Assembly: GCF_900496995.4 (NCBI RefSeq)
Contig: NC_044010.1
Coordinates: 4,278,001 to 4,342,000 of the forward strand
Reading direction: 5' to 3'
Length of the DNA: 64,000 bases
Source of the DNA: Aquila chrysaetos chrysaetos
Lineage: Eukaryota; Chordata; Aves; Accipitriformes; Accipitridae
Within the stretch, counting starts at the first letter, position 1. Every line of letters starts with the position of its first letter. The translations under genes and the position numbers were made by a program. Under the pieces are notes generated by a model. The model saw only the letters and a program-made list of their open reading frames with translations. It was not told the origin of the DNA and searched no databases. Below are positions 50,590 through 63,380 of the stretch, in pieces.

Positions 50590-51060
50590 TCAGGTGTGCC
50601 ATCCAGAAGTAACCGCAGCAATTCCAGCTGAGGGTGCACTGTCAGTGTTCACAGTGGCATTTTAATACATCCAGCATCCTTTTCAGCCTCCGCCTTTAGA
50701 CATCCTAACAGCTTGCTTGCTTTTTTGACCACCATTGTATGCTGAACAGATGTTTTCATTGAGCCGTTCGCAGTGATACCAAGATATTTTCCTCAAGTGA
50801 TTACATTTGAATTAGAGCCCCATGGTATATGAGTAGTTCAGATTATTCTCTCAAGTTCTTATTACTGTCCATTTGGTAACGTTGAATTTCATCTTGCATT
50901 ATGCTGCCCACTTGCCGAGCTTTGTCAGATCCCTTGGAAGTCTCTCTCAATCTTCTTTTGTCTCAGCCAGCCCAAATCACTTCGCCAGCTCCCTGTCTCT
51001 CTTCCAGATATTAAGGAATAGATTAAACCACCCCAGAGCTGGTATGAAACCTGGGAGTAA
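50590..51060 (-). mobile_element. Ancient CR1/L3-type LINE relic (reverse-transcriptase end)
   Basis: On the plus strand the tract contains CTAACAGCTTGCTTGCTTTT, then GTTGAATTTCATCTTGCATT and GTCAGATCCCTTGGAAG. These are landmarks of an old amniote CR1-like element in antisense orientation. On the minus strand, FNLFLNIWKR and, in another frame, RDFQGI echo the end of the reverse-transcriptase domain (FNIFIND...RDL). Frameshifts and stops show it is long dead. The left and right limits are approximate. Confidence 0.68.
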
Positions 51061-52800
51061 TCCCTTGTAATCGGGGCCAGAGCAAGGGCAGGGGGAGAAG
51101 GGCTCCCGTGCCCGGGCACCGAACGGTGGGGCAGCAGCTCTGGGCTCAGCCTGAACCCGGCTGGCATGAAACCCACCTGGGGGGAAGGCAAGGGGGGGTT
51201 CCCACCTCTGGCAAGCAGAGGATGGGGCTGGCACCAAACTGGTATCCTGCCCGGAATGGTTTAGCAGGTGCGCTTTGAAGTGACTGAAAATTAATCACTT
51301 AGTCCTGTCCTTTTCCTTCCAAAACTTGAGTGGATTGAAAGGCCACAAGTTTCTCTGAGCAGAGATTAAGCTGGTTTGTCTCCTGTTGTGTACTTCTAGG
51401 GGCTTAGGGAATTTGACTGGTTTTACCGATCCCTGCGGACACTTCCAGGTTAGCCTGTACCCTCCCTTAGGGAAAGGACTGCTAACTTCAAGGAACACCT
51501 GACTTAGCAAGAGCTTGCATGTCTTCGCTAGCAGCGCAGCCACTTGAGAAATGTCATTCTCCTACTGTTCAGCACTTCTGGACTTGTCCTTTGAATATAT
51601 TGAAATGGTTGTTTTTTGACTTTTGCAATTTGGCCTTCAGTTTTGTTCTCAGCCCTCCTAGCTACCATCTTATGAAGCAACTGCTTAGACTGAATGACTT
51701 CTTGTTCCTTTTGTTTGACCACAGTGTGCTTGCTTCTCAGCAGTTGTTTTTTGGGTTTTTTTTTTTTTGTTCAGGGGCACTGACTACCTTTTCAGGATGA
51801 TGCTGAGATTGCTTCAACACACCACCATACAGAGTGTAACAACTTTAATTCCTCTGCTTTTGGGGTTAGGCTGTTTTGACCATTTTTGCTTGTAATCATC
51901 TTTTCTAATGTTTAAGAAGCATGATGCAAAGTTCTGGTACTGTTTTTCTCAGAAGGATGTTAAATTTGATTATGTAGCAGTCAGTGTTACTTTGACTCAG
52001 GTTGTTCTTTGCATCAGTTGCAGCGTTTTAGCTTCTGAGTGCCCTGGGACTGGCTGTTCCAAGCCCTACCTACGCTCTTTAAGACGCTGCAAAATTGTAA
52101 CCTGCTGTGACACTTAGCTAATTCCTGTGTGTGTTGCTGAAGTCGCTATTTTTTGCTGTTTTCTTTGACTTTGTGGTTCCTTTGCTTTCACTCCTCGTTG
52201 TGCAGTAGATATTCCCTTCCTGATTGGGAGGCCAGTGGTAAATCCAGGTTGCTGTACTGAGATTTGGTGTTTAGTTAACTTTTCTCCCTCTTCAGCCTTG
52301 ACTATCTAGATGGGATCTGTGCATTACTCATCTTGCAGTTTGATATCTCTGCCCTTTTGCCCACGCTAGATTTCCAGGCAGGACATTACTGTCTGAATTC
52401 TGCAGCTGTGGGCCCACGGACTATGAGAATGTTGGACACTTCAGCCGTTAGTTATCGTGGCGATTTCATCCCTTTCCTGTACTGTATAAAGCGGTTATTG
52501 CATCGTGTCGTAGAGATAGGTTTGCTGCAGGCTTCAGCATCAAACCTGAAGTGCTCCTTGGAGCCTTTTGCTCCAGCTTCACACCGCCTGCTCCGACCCG
52601 TGTTCCCGTGCGGTCTATCGGCGTCAGCCGCCCTCTATGAAATGTTTGGTTTTGAAGCAATATCCCAGAAAATACACTCCTGCTTCTTGGTTAAAGGGTC
52701 TCTGTGCATCGCTCGCCCTGTGCCAGTGAGAGGGGCCTGAAGCTCCCAGTGACCCTTGAAGAAGGAGAGAGGGATGGGTGACAGGCAGACCCTGTTTTTG

Positions 52801-52822
52801 TTTTTTTTTTTTTTTTTTTTTT
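52801..52822 (+). repeat. Poly(T) run, 22 bases
   Basis: T homopolymer within intron 1. On the minus strand it is a poly(A) that could mark an old retroposed end, but no retrogene is recognisable upstream of it. Shorter T runs lie at 45964-45980 and 53379-53394. Confidence 0.88.
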
Positions 52823-54747
52823 AGTGAAGCCCTGTGAGAAAAGGTGCCGGAGGGCTTCTGCAGGGTGCTGCTGGGCTTATGTGCCTGCTGGGCTGCTTCT
52901 GTAGCTGAGCGTGTGCTTGAGCTTCGCTGTCTGACAGGGTTTGATGCCTGAACGTCTCTGTTGGTTGTGGAGCTGCTAGGCTGCAAGCTCGCTTGGTTTT
53001 CTGGCTGTGTCTCGGGAGCTAGTGGCTCAGAGAGGTTGAGAGGACCTTGGCTACTTGGCAGAGGGACAGAATAGCCTCAGTCTGTCTGCAGAATCATCAT
53101 GTCCTTGGCTTGTCAAGGGCAGCCCTTCCTTTTGCCCCTGAAACAGCTGGTGTGCCCTGGGCCCCTATTATGGGACTCATCCGCAATGAGCGCTTCCCTC
53201 TCCTGCGCTGAAAATGCCTCGGACACAGAGCGTAGGTTTGTGTTTCTCAGCTGCATGGAGTTGCAGCGAGGCTGTGTTTTGCTTGTTCTTTTGGGGAATG
53301 CTCTGTGTTTAGTTCTTTAGTAGCTTTTTCTTTATGCATAGTCTCATCTGCTGCTCTACCCCTATTCTCAGTGGCTGCTTTTTTTTTTTTTTTTGGTAAG
53401 ACTGCATTTTGGCTGCCAGTTGTCCGTGTAACCACAGAGTAGGTTACAACATGGGTAGGCTTCCCCCACCCACCCTGGTCCCCATCCTCCAGCCCTCTTG
53501 CACTAATCCCCCATTTCACCCTCCCTGGGTGCTCCAGCCCTGAGCCAGCGGGCTGAAGTGGAAGGGACCGCTGCGGGTGAAAGGGAGAAGGAGCTGAAGC
53601 ATCCCACAGCCACCGGCTTGTGTAGCATCCTAATTACAAATAGCCCTTCTGGCGTCAGCAGTTTGTGGGAATAATTGACAGGAGGTGCCGGCGAGGTGCT
53701 GAGTCAGAGCGAGGTGTGCTTGCCAAGTCACTGCAGCAGAAGGAGCCCGCTCGCCTCGCGTGGAGGGAAGCCAATGGACGGTGGGTTTCCTAGCTGCCTT
53801 TTGGGCCTCTTTCTTTCCTTTTTCTGAGGCTGCAATCAGGCAGCAGTGATGCTATGTATGTAAGGGAGAAACCAGGCGATGGGGGGAGCTTTTTTCCTTT
53901 TTTTTTTTTTAATTGGCTGTCAGCACTGGGGATTAGGAAATGCAGGCTCTGTTCCCACCTGCTGCCACTGGGTCTCTGCTGCCATTTCCATGCCCTGAGC
54001 AAGTAGAAGAGGTAGAAAACACATGTTGGGGGTCAGGGACAAGTGAGTGGCCCTAGTCACAGGTTGATGCCTCCTGGGTGAGGAAAAGGAGTGTGTGACA
54101 CCCTCAACCGGGCAAGGGGGATAGCTTAGCAAGCCAAAAAAGCTGCAAAATAAAATGACTGAAAAGGTGTTTTGGCTTGTCCTTCCTGAGGGTTGCTTCT
54201 GCTGCAGCGTCCTACCGTTTGTTCAGGGGTTTGAAATGAATTGTTTGACATGCAGGAAGATGAGAGCTTGTCCTATATATATCCAGCACCTGATGGACCT
54301 CCAGGTCAGGCTCGTGAGAGCTTTGCTATGTACTCCTGACCTTCTTGTGTGGCTGGCATCAGTGTTTATACCACAGCTGAATCTGTCCCAGAGACCTGGC
54401 TCCTTTTCTTTTCCTTGCTCCAGGGTGACTTCAGACTTCTTTGTCTTTTTTCCCCCTTTGTAGCACGGGGTACCACTTTCCTGCCTCAGACAAAAGTCGG
54501 TAGTTGTTTGCGCAGTGATCTAAATATATGTGTCTGATGTGTGCTGCTTTGTAGGAAGGGTCTATTATTTTTGCTTCAAGTAGCCACTTTGTAGAAGGAG
54601 ATGAGGAGCATGAAGGAGGCCCACATATTTTTCAGAACCTTTCATATCTATGCTGTGTTCCACCCACCCACTTTTTTTTAATGCTCATCTTAGTATAATC
54701 TTTCTCTCCACTGACTTAAGTAACAGCCGTGTTATCTAGATCATCAT

Positions 54748-54880
54748 GCAGCTGATGGGAAAACTGAGGCCCAGAGATGGGAATTGCCTTGCTCATGGTC
54801 ATGCAGGATTCCCATGGCCAACCTGGGGTTGGAGCCTGCATCTCCTGACTGCCAGCTCGTCCCTTCTCCACGGGAGCGTG
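54748..54880 (+). mobile_element. MIR-type CORE-SINE relic
   Basis: GATGGGAAAACTGAGGCCCA followed by GAGATGGGAATTGCCTTGCTC and GGTCATGCAGG closely follows the MIR core. The segment continues into GGGGTTGGAGCCTGCATCTC, the usual post-core region. It is the clearest MIR copy in the window. Confidence 0.75.
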
Positions 54881-57800
54881 CTTGCCTGTCTGCTGATTTA
54901 GTCAGTGGCCTGATGAATATTTTCCCTCCTGACTTTTCGTGGCAGTGGCTCTTGGATGGTTATTGATTTTTTTTTTTTTGAGTCTTTAAAGAAAATCTGC
55001 AGTGACTAAATCAAATGCGGTTCTTTCATCCTTGCCTTGGCCACCTCCACAATGAAAGTCATGCCCGGGGACCCCCGGAGAAGTGGCACTGGGGGCACTG
55101 GGGAGGGGATTGCATCTGTATGTCTGTCCTCCTTGCCTCCAGCTTGCTGCCTCTTCACATACTGGGTGCAACCCGTGATGCTGGTGGCAATCTTAAACAA
55201 TCTGTGGCTTGACGATGTTTTGGAGGAAGCCTTGCCCCACTGGGTTCTGCTGTGAGATCAGATGGCGATAGCTTTGCCATCAGGCTTGGCTCGAGAGGCC
55301 CAGCATGGTCTGCTGCAGGACTGGCCTGCCTTCAATTTGTATTTCTGTGTGAGTTTTGCCATGGATGGTGGAGATGTGCTAGCCAGGGCACTGCTATAGA
55401 GATGAGTGGATCTGGTCCCCCTGCATTTTGAAGAGTCGCCTTCATTGCTCAAGGGAACCTTAGTCTCCATCTGGCCAAACACAGCCCTTCCTCCTTATCC
55501 ACTCTCTACCCATGCTGTGGCTTCACTCTGGAAATGGAAAAAAAAATAAAAAAATAGAGCGTTGTCTGTTACAATTGGGATTTTATAAGGTACCTATGGG
55601 AATTAAGACTCAATTCCCTCAGGTTCCTTTTAAACAGCCTTGGCTGATGTGAATTTATGTTGAAAATCAGCAAGGAGAGGAAGCAGTCCTGTCAGCAGTG
55701 CCATAGCTATTCTCCCTGTGTTTGATGTGGCAACTGCTGCGATAAAGCTTGCTTGGCTTTTAAGGTCTGTGGGTCAGGAGCTGGGACCAAAGTCTTCAAG
55801 AGGTGTCCAATGTGAGTGGACCCTATGCCCTTGCCTCTTCTGGCCCTGTGCTGAGGGTCTTTTAAAGCACTCGTAAGTACTGTGGAAATACTAGTGTGTA
55901 ATAACACTGTATGTAGGGACTCTGTGCTGTTTGGGGCTTGATAAATGCACCTCATGTCCACTGGGCCAAGCACTAAGCCTGCTACGAGTTGGTCCAGGAT
56001 GACAAAGGTCTGCGAAACCAGCTTTTCTTTCATTTCCAAGGAGTAAAAATATGTATGCGTGGTGAGGTGTAATGTTTAATTGCAACCCATTGCCAACAGC
56101 AGTGATAGCATTCGCTCTGGAGACGATTGGGAGAATATTTTGACAACTTCAGGAACCTTTTTTCACTCTCTTCCTCCATAACCAAATAACCACAGTTTGC
56201 ATCAGTTTTGCACAGAGAAATTCAGTGACAATCATCATCGTTTTAATTAAAAGTAAACAAATATGGTATTAAAAAAATAACTGCTGAGAGACCAAATGAA
56301 TAGTGGAGCATGGCTGTCACTTAGAACAAGTCAGGAAACAAACAAGACGCAAAAGCTGCCTTCGTTCTTGGTTATGAGTGAGAACCCTTTCTGGGATTTT
56401 GTTTTCATGGCTAAAAAGAATTGTGTACTGTATTTTAAGTTCCTCTGGGGAATTTCTTCCTCTGGCCATATAGCCTGGGCACAGCTGGCGGCTAGTCTTG
56501 CAGCTGGAGGAGGGGGAAAGCGACTGGGGTGGGGATGCTGCTGACCCTGTGGTCTGGTGCAGAGCCAGTGGGTCCTGGGCAGCCACTGGTGTCCCTTGCC
56601 TGTGATCCGCTCCTAGCTCCTCCTCGCCCCTCAGCTCTCTGTGTGCCTCCTGCATCTCTCGCCTTTACGATGAATGTTTGCTGTGTGGCTTGACGGATGC
56701 AAAAATACCCGCTCCTCGCTGTAAGTTTATGTGAAATGGACCCAAATTGTGGAAATCTCATGAAATTAGCCAACTGTGTAAGATTTCTATTCGTTTTGGG
56801 TTTGCTCAGAGAACAGCTTGGATTTTTCTCCTGGATTTGAAGAGTTATTCAGCCTTGGAGCTCAAAATCAAATCACAGTCTAAAATCAGGCCAGGTCTCC
56901 TTAGCTCAGCTTTTAAAACAAAAATGTATTACACTCAAAGTGCATTAAAGACAAAAGGCTGCCTTAATGCAATAATATAACTGGACAGTCAAAATAAAGC
57001 AGCACTGAGAAATGCATAAGTTAATGATGCCTTGTTATGTATCCTGTATCTTTTATGGCATGAATTTTATAGTTTAAGTGGTAGTAAGATTAGAGGTAGG
57101 TGAATAATTTATAGCAAATAATTTATTTAATGAATTCCTCTTCCATTTCTATTTGCAAAATGTTTGTGAACATCCTGTGGTTTCTTTGCATTTTACTTAT
57201 TTGAAATTACTTACTGAATAGCTTCTACAAATAATATTTGACATACTGCATGCTTATGAGCAGAGGGTTTTTTTTTTCCTGTTTCCTTTGGGGGGGGAGC
57301 AGTATTTCTGCTCCAAGTTTGGTTGCTCGGCACTGATACAGAGCAAAAGTTCACGCCATAGTATTTCACTGTCCTGACAGCTTAAAGTAATTGTTAGAAG
57401 TAAGCTGTTTCTGAAAGGTACTGAGAATTAGCTATTACTTTTAAATAATTATTCAGATAATTTACGTGGCTGGGCAAGTTCAAATTTCACTTTTGCCAGC
57501 GTGTGCTAAAATTGCTTAAAATGTGTTACTTCCTTGTACATTCACGTCACTAAATTAGAATAGTTGCAGAAACGAACAGAAAGATGTAAGGTCCACAGTC
57601 AGCAGTGTGCTGTGCATATGCTTGACTGCAGGCATATTCCTGAGTAGATGCATAAGTGGTAGAGTGGCAAATTATGAACTTCAGCATATGTTTAAGTGGT
57701 TTGCTGAATTAGGGCCCAAAATATAGAACAAAGCAAATTTATCTTTCATGAAAGTGAACATATGAGAGAATTTTGTTTCCTCATCTGAAATTATGGGGTA

Positions 57801-60037
57801 GTGCATCTTTCAGATGGTGGGGGGGGAGGTGATGATATAAATATTGCACTAGCTTTTGCAGTATTTCTGATCTCATCAAATACAAGACAGTTCATCTGAA
57901 GTTTTCCACGTGTGTCATTCTGTGCTTTTTTCCCTTAAATATTGGGGGAAATAACATGAAGAATTGAACCCCCCCCCAGGGATTAGTTTTATTTATGATT
58001 TTATTTAAATCTTCATCTTCCAAGATTTCTCAGATTTCAGAATATTTTCCATGTGCTTTTATTGGCTTATCTGTCTTAAAAAAAGTTAATTCAGAAATAT
58101 TGAATAATGCTTGAAAAAATGACCCTCACAGAAAGGAAAACTTTCTCTGGGTCTGTAAGGAATAGGTATGAATTGCTTCAGCATCTTTAAAGGGCTGTTT
58201 TAACAATATAAACTGGGAAAGGTCTACACTTTTCTGTGCATCTTTTGGAGGCTACGCATTGTGGAAAGCAGCTTCTGAAGTTGTGATGTACCCTTCAGCT
58301 CTAACACAGGTGGCTTTTTGTTGGCCTGCCTGCAAAGCACAGTTAAATAATTAGTTTTGTGGGTTTGTGAACCAGCGAGACCTCATCTCCTTTCCATTTG
58401 TGCCTTCAGGCTGACCTCTGTGGAGTCTTTTATGTCTAGTAGAGGGTTGAGCGTGGCCTGGTCTTTCCAGCTAGCAATGAGTATCTCACCTGTACCTGCC
58501 CACCTAATTTCATGAACCTTATGAAAAGAAAAATAACATCTTTGAGGCCTTTTCTCTTCTGTGAGAGGAGGGATGGGTCCAGGTGCCTCACGTCCCAAGG
58601 AGACAACTCTTTGTGGGCCATGATACCCATGGGCATATCGAGTGGAGTAGCTAGCAGAAGACCACAGACAGTTCAGACCAGTGTGGTCTGGGAAGAGAAA
58701 AAGCCATCTCTGGGTAATGCTGTGGGGGAGGCAGCTGCAGGAGTAGGGGCTGACTTTTGGGTGAGGAAGAGTGACTGTTTCTGCTGACTCGCAAGAGCTC
58801 AAACGACCTCTCTGGAGCAAAGACTCAAAGGAGTAAGATGTTGTTTCTTATGCCACAATGATCAGAAATGCATCCAAGCCATGCTCTGTACCAAAAGCCA
58901 GACCAGATATATCACAAGGACAAGCCAAATGTGGTCATCAGTGTCCATCAACTCCTTGCATGCATCGACTTACACCATGTACGTGAGAGGAGGGCTTTTT
59001 CCAAAGGGAGGTTTTTTGACCTCTGGACACATTTATTGCCCCTTAGGGTGATGGCCTAGGTCCTGATCTTGCACATATGGAAGTCAAAGGGGCAGTTTTG
59101 GCTCTGTGTGGCTGGGGAGGTGAGGGAATGTTTGTCGGGCAGAAGAAAGCAGCGCTGGAGCTGGACTAGCAGTGTGTGCTGTGGGGAGGACTGGGGAGTC
59201 CCTAGACTGATGTGTTTCCCCATCTATATTCCTATTTCTCAGTCTGTGCTCCTTGTCCACCTGTCCTCTTCCATGTCCTGTTGTGTAATTCCAGCTCCAG
59301 GGACGGAGAGGACCCTGCAAGGAAAAGCTGGCGGTGGAATTCTGAATTTTGCACGGGCAGTCTTCTCTTCTCTTTGTAGGGCTTTCAGAACATTAATCGC
59401 ATAAAATTTATCCAGGCTTACTGCTCATCCCCGGCACCTTTAATGACCCCAGCGATGAACATTGCGAAATTAAAAAGCAATCACCTATACCAAACAAGAT
59501 AAACAGCAAATGGTCCCAACACTCTGCCATGTGTCCTTACATGCTACAGGGATGCCTTTAGCAGCAAAATAAGTAGCACTGCGTTAGGTTTACAGCGGCA
59601 ACGATGCTATATCCTGCAAGGGCTGTGGGCATTCGTATCTATGACAGGAACAGCATCAGGAGACTTCTTGAGGCAATTGCATCCTTGTTATTTTGGGACC
59701 AGAGCCTGGTCAGCTCAGGAAGGTGGGAGATCAAAGGCCACTTCTGAATTTAGCTTGGGCTCGCTTTCATAGAGCCTTGGGATGAAAATGGCAGAACAGG
59801 TGAGTTTGAGAAGTGTGGCTATGTCTCCATCCAGTGGCTAGTGCCACTGATGACGAGTTGGCATCCCACAAATTCAGCTTTATATGGGGAGATCTCCCCA
59901 AAGGATGATGTGGCAGAGGGGAGCCTGCCTTCCTAAACCTGACTTTTACAGAGGTCTAAGATGTGTCTTAGCTTGTCTTCTGCCTTTCTCTGTTGCTCCC
60001 TCTTCAGTGTTATAAACATAGATTTGTTAATAGTAGC

Positions 60038-60074
60038 AATAAAACAATAATATTATAATAATAATTATTATTAA
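60038..60074 (+). repeat. (TAA)n-like simple repeat
   Basis: Imperfect AAT/TAA trinucleotide repeat with interruptions (TATTATAATAATAATTATTA). Low complexity only. Confidence 0.85.
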
Positions 60075-62444
60075 CTGTTTTACACTCCCTTGGGAAAGAT
60101 CCTGGTTGTACAACTGGTTCTGCAGTGACTCCTATGGGATGGCGCACAGTTTCAGACCTAAATGGCTGTGGCCATACATCAGGCTGTCTGTGTGTCTGTC
60201 ACAGTCAGCCAGGACAAGTCGAAACAGGCAAAAGGAAAGAAAATAGACAAATTTCCGCATCCACAGCAGCTGGAGTGAATGTCAAACAGATGGGCTCTTC
60301 CACCCCGATTATCCTAACCTCCTAAATATAGAAATATGGGCTTTTTTTTCCTCTTCTTCTCCTCTATTTTTTTTATAAATTTAAATTACCCGAGGGGGTG
60401 GTGTTAGCTCATGCTAGGGCAGTGCTAACGAGTGCAAATAGAAGTCATCTGCTGACAGAGTCAGATCACGGCTTCTGCTCATGACTACTCCCCCCACCCT
60501 GCCCACACACGCTTTTTCCATTGGAAGTGTGGGGTCCGAAGCTGTCCTCTCTGTGGGGCAGGGGAAGCTGTATGTGTGCGTGAGCAGGCTTTTATTTCAA
60601 ATCCTGCCCGTGGTTATGCAGATACACAGAGTAAATAAGCACCAAAGAAAATGGGTAAGAACTGTATGTCCTCGCCGCCTCCTGCAGATGGTTTGGTAAG
60701 TAGATGGGGCAGCTGTACTTCAAGTCGCTGGAGGAGTTTGCAGCTTTTTTGGTTATCGTTGCACAAGCACACTGATAGGTGTGGGTAGAAAGGCGCAGGG
60801 TCTGCTTTTATCCTGTCCCCACTCGTATTTTTATGCAGCGTGCAGAGAGATTGAAGGGATGACTGCTGTCATCAGGCTGGCTGGCCATTCCTGAACACCC
60901 TCATCCCTTTTGTCCTGCAGTGGTTGACACCAGTAAAGCAGCAGCGAGGCAGCGTTTTGCGTGATTTTTTTGAACTTCTTTTGATGTACGGAGGACTTGC
61001 ATAGGGAAACTGATTTTTTTATTATTTTTTTATTTCTGTTTTTTCCCCCTCCAGTGGGGAAACGCAGCACCTCACCAATGCTGTGTTTTCCATTCATCTT
61101 CCAGATTACTTTTTTTCCCTGCGTTTTCTTGTCCTGGGACTGAATTTCATACCTGTTCTCAGGCTGTTGTTCCCTGACCAGCCATGGGAGCAGGAGGCAG
61201 GGAGAGGCAGGAGGAGGTTCTGCTTGGAGAGCATGGTAAGAGGAGCGTGGAGCAAGCGTGAGGCCGTGTGTCTTGCCCTTGCCCTGTTGGTTACGTGCAC
61301 CGTGGTGGGTGCGCATACCTGGGGCTTGCTCTCCCCACCTCTAGGAAGGGAATGACGGGGGGCTTGTTTCCGACGATGCTGGCAGGGCAAAACATTATGT
61401 CGGCGCTATATTGTTATTACTGCCGTAACTATGGCCTAAGATGTGTTATGAGGATAAAGGTTTGCAGCAAAACTGCCCTGACTTGGGGCCCAGCCAAGCA
61501 GATCTGCGATGTTTTTCCCTTGTCATTATGTACAAGGGTGTGTTGTGCTCTGTGGATGTATCTACACTGGCATCAGTGCAGATATACAAATAGACCATGA
61601 ATAAGACTTCAGAGACTCTGTGAAGAGATTCTTTATCTTATGGGCTGCTCTCCATGTAAGGAGAGCGCATGGTTTATTAAAACTCCCAGGGTTCATTTTG
61701 CTTGTGTGCTCATGCTCTCCCGCAGAAACCCAAACAGTTGCAGCCTTAATCCCACGTGCCAGAGCACCATAAGTACCGTTGCCTTCTATAGGATCTGCAT
61801 CTTCCTTGGAGGTCTCCTACGTGCAGGAGGGGTCGACAACCATTGAAGGAGGCTGGCTGGGGAAGGTATGGAGTTTCCACCATGGAAGAAGGCCTTTAAG
61901 AATAGGTTCAGCCAGCAGCTGGCAGGGTGACAGAGCTGTAGGAAATCCTGCCTTGGGGCAGAAGGATGAAGCTGGTGATTTCCTTAGGGTTGCTGCGCAG
62001 GGAATTGTTATCCCTGGGCTTTTCAGGGTAGAGCGCTTCCCTCGTAGCACTGAGGTCATGCAGAGTAGCGTTGTCTGGACCGTGAAGCACCCAGGTGCTA
62101 TAGATACTGGGTAGCACAGGGAAAGAAAATGCATCTGGAAGCCTCCCCTGGAAACAGTGTGTGTTTTGGCATGGTGCGGGTTATTCCACCGATCGTAAGC
62201 CCTACTGGGGCCATGCTGATGTTTGCACTGTGTTCCCTAGAGCCTGGGTCAAGAGAGGGCTTTGCAGCCTGGACGCAGCACCAGACCTGAGCTGGCTTCC
62301 ACGTGTTTGCTTGGGACCCGGGATAAGCTCTCCCAGCTACCACGTATAAGGGAATCACGGCGGAGAGACACCTAATTGGCTTTGCAGGAGAGGAGCTTTG
62401 GCACGGTTTATTCACTCTGATTCACGAGTGGCTGTATCAAACCT

Positions 62445-62725
62445 GGCTGGCACGGCGCAGGGTCACTCAAGCGTTTCTGCGCTGTGCACTTGAGTATTCC
62501 TGACCGGCAGCAGCTCAGGGGTGCGGGCGCAACCACGCCGGCTCTGCCCGCTGCCGGCTTGGCAGAGATGCCTCGCTTAGGCTCTGAGCCACTGCGTGCT
62601 CGATCCGTCTCTCGCAGCGGCTTCGCCTCCTTCATGCTGTGCAAGAGCCGGGGCTAGTCGGCCAGCCGGACCTGCGGTAACCCCGATGGGAGCCACTGCC
62701 GTATTTCTGCGCCGATGGCACGGTT
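62445..62725. other. CpG-dense patch in intron 1
   Basis: CpG dinucleotides are frequent over about 280 bp compared with the surrounding intron. No exon or promoter motif is evident and all open frames are short. It may be a small intronic CpG island. Confidence 0.4.
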
Positions 62726-63171
62726 AATTTGCAACCTGGTTAGATCGTCTCTGGAGATAATGGTATTTTTAGGAATTTAAAAAAAAAAAAATAATATTGC
62801 AATCAGGGAGGCTGGTTGTGCTGCTTGTGTTTAAGGATACCTGGTATTTTCAGTTACACTTTTTTGCCTTTTCTTGCCTCAGTTTCACTCTTGATAAATG
62901 GGGTTAACAATCCCCTCGATTACAACTGTTGTCCCCTGAGTATCTGTGGTGGTCATTATTGTTATTCTGTCTTTGCTTTGAGACACTTAACTCTATTGCC
63001 AGGTTTTAAAAAGATGGGCTGAAACTCTCCTGTCTCTGGATTCTAGCTCAGACTGACTTTGTATGGAAAATCTTAGCTACCTCTCTCCTATTTTTGAGAA
63101 TAAGCTTAGGGGGGAAAAAAGGGTTCCTGCATTTTTGAGAAGGAAAATGTTTTCTTTTGGATGCTACCTTT

Positions 63172-63380
63172 ATCATAGAATCATTTAGGTTGGAAAAGAC
63201 CTTCAAGATCATCGAGTCCAACCATTAACCAAGCCCACTAAACCATGTCCTTAAGTACCCTGTCCACTCGCTTTTTGAATATCTCCAGGGATGGTGACTC
63301 AACCACTTCCCTGGGCAGCCCATTCCAATGTTTGCCAAACCTCTCAGTAAAAAAATTTTTCCTTTCTACCATGTTGTGCA
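63172..63380 (-). mobile_element. CR1 LINE 3' end, minus orientation
   Basis: Reading the plus strand, ATCATAGAATCATTTAGGTT followed by GGAAAAGACCTTCAAGATCATCGAGTCCAACC is the reverse complement of the standard CR1 tail. It is followed by the complement of the CR1 3' UTR (CTGGGCAGCCCATTCCAATG). About 210 bp remain, 5'-truncated like most CR1 copies. Only one ATTCTATG octamer is kept. Confidence 0.93.

Noticed and set aside
58383..59059. Overlapping open frames suspected to be a retrogene or CR1 ORF fragment
   Set aside because: No CR1 reverse-transcriptase motif, no poly(A) tail or duplication, and no recognisable protein similarity.
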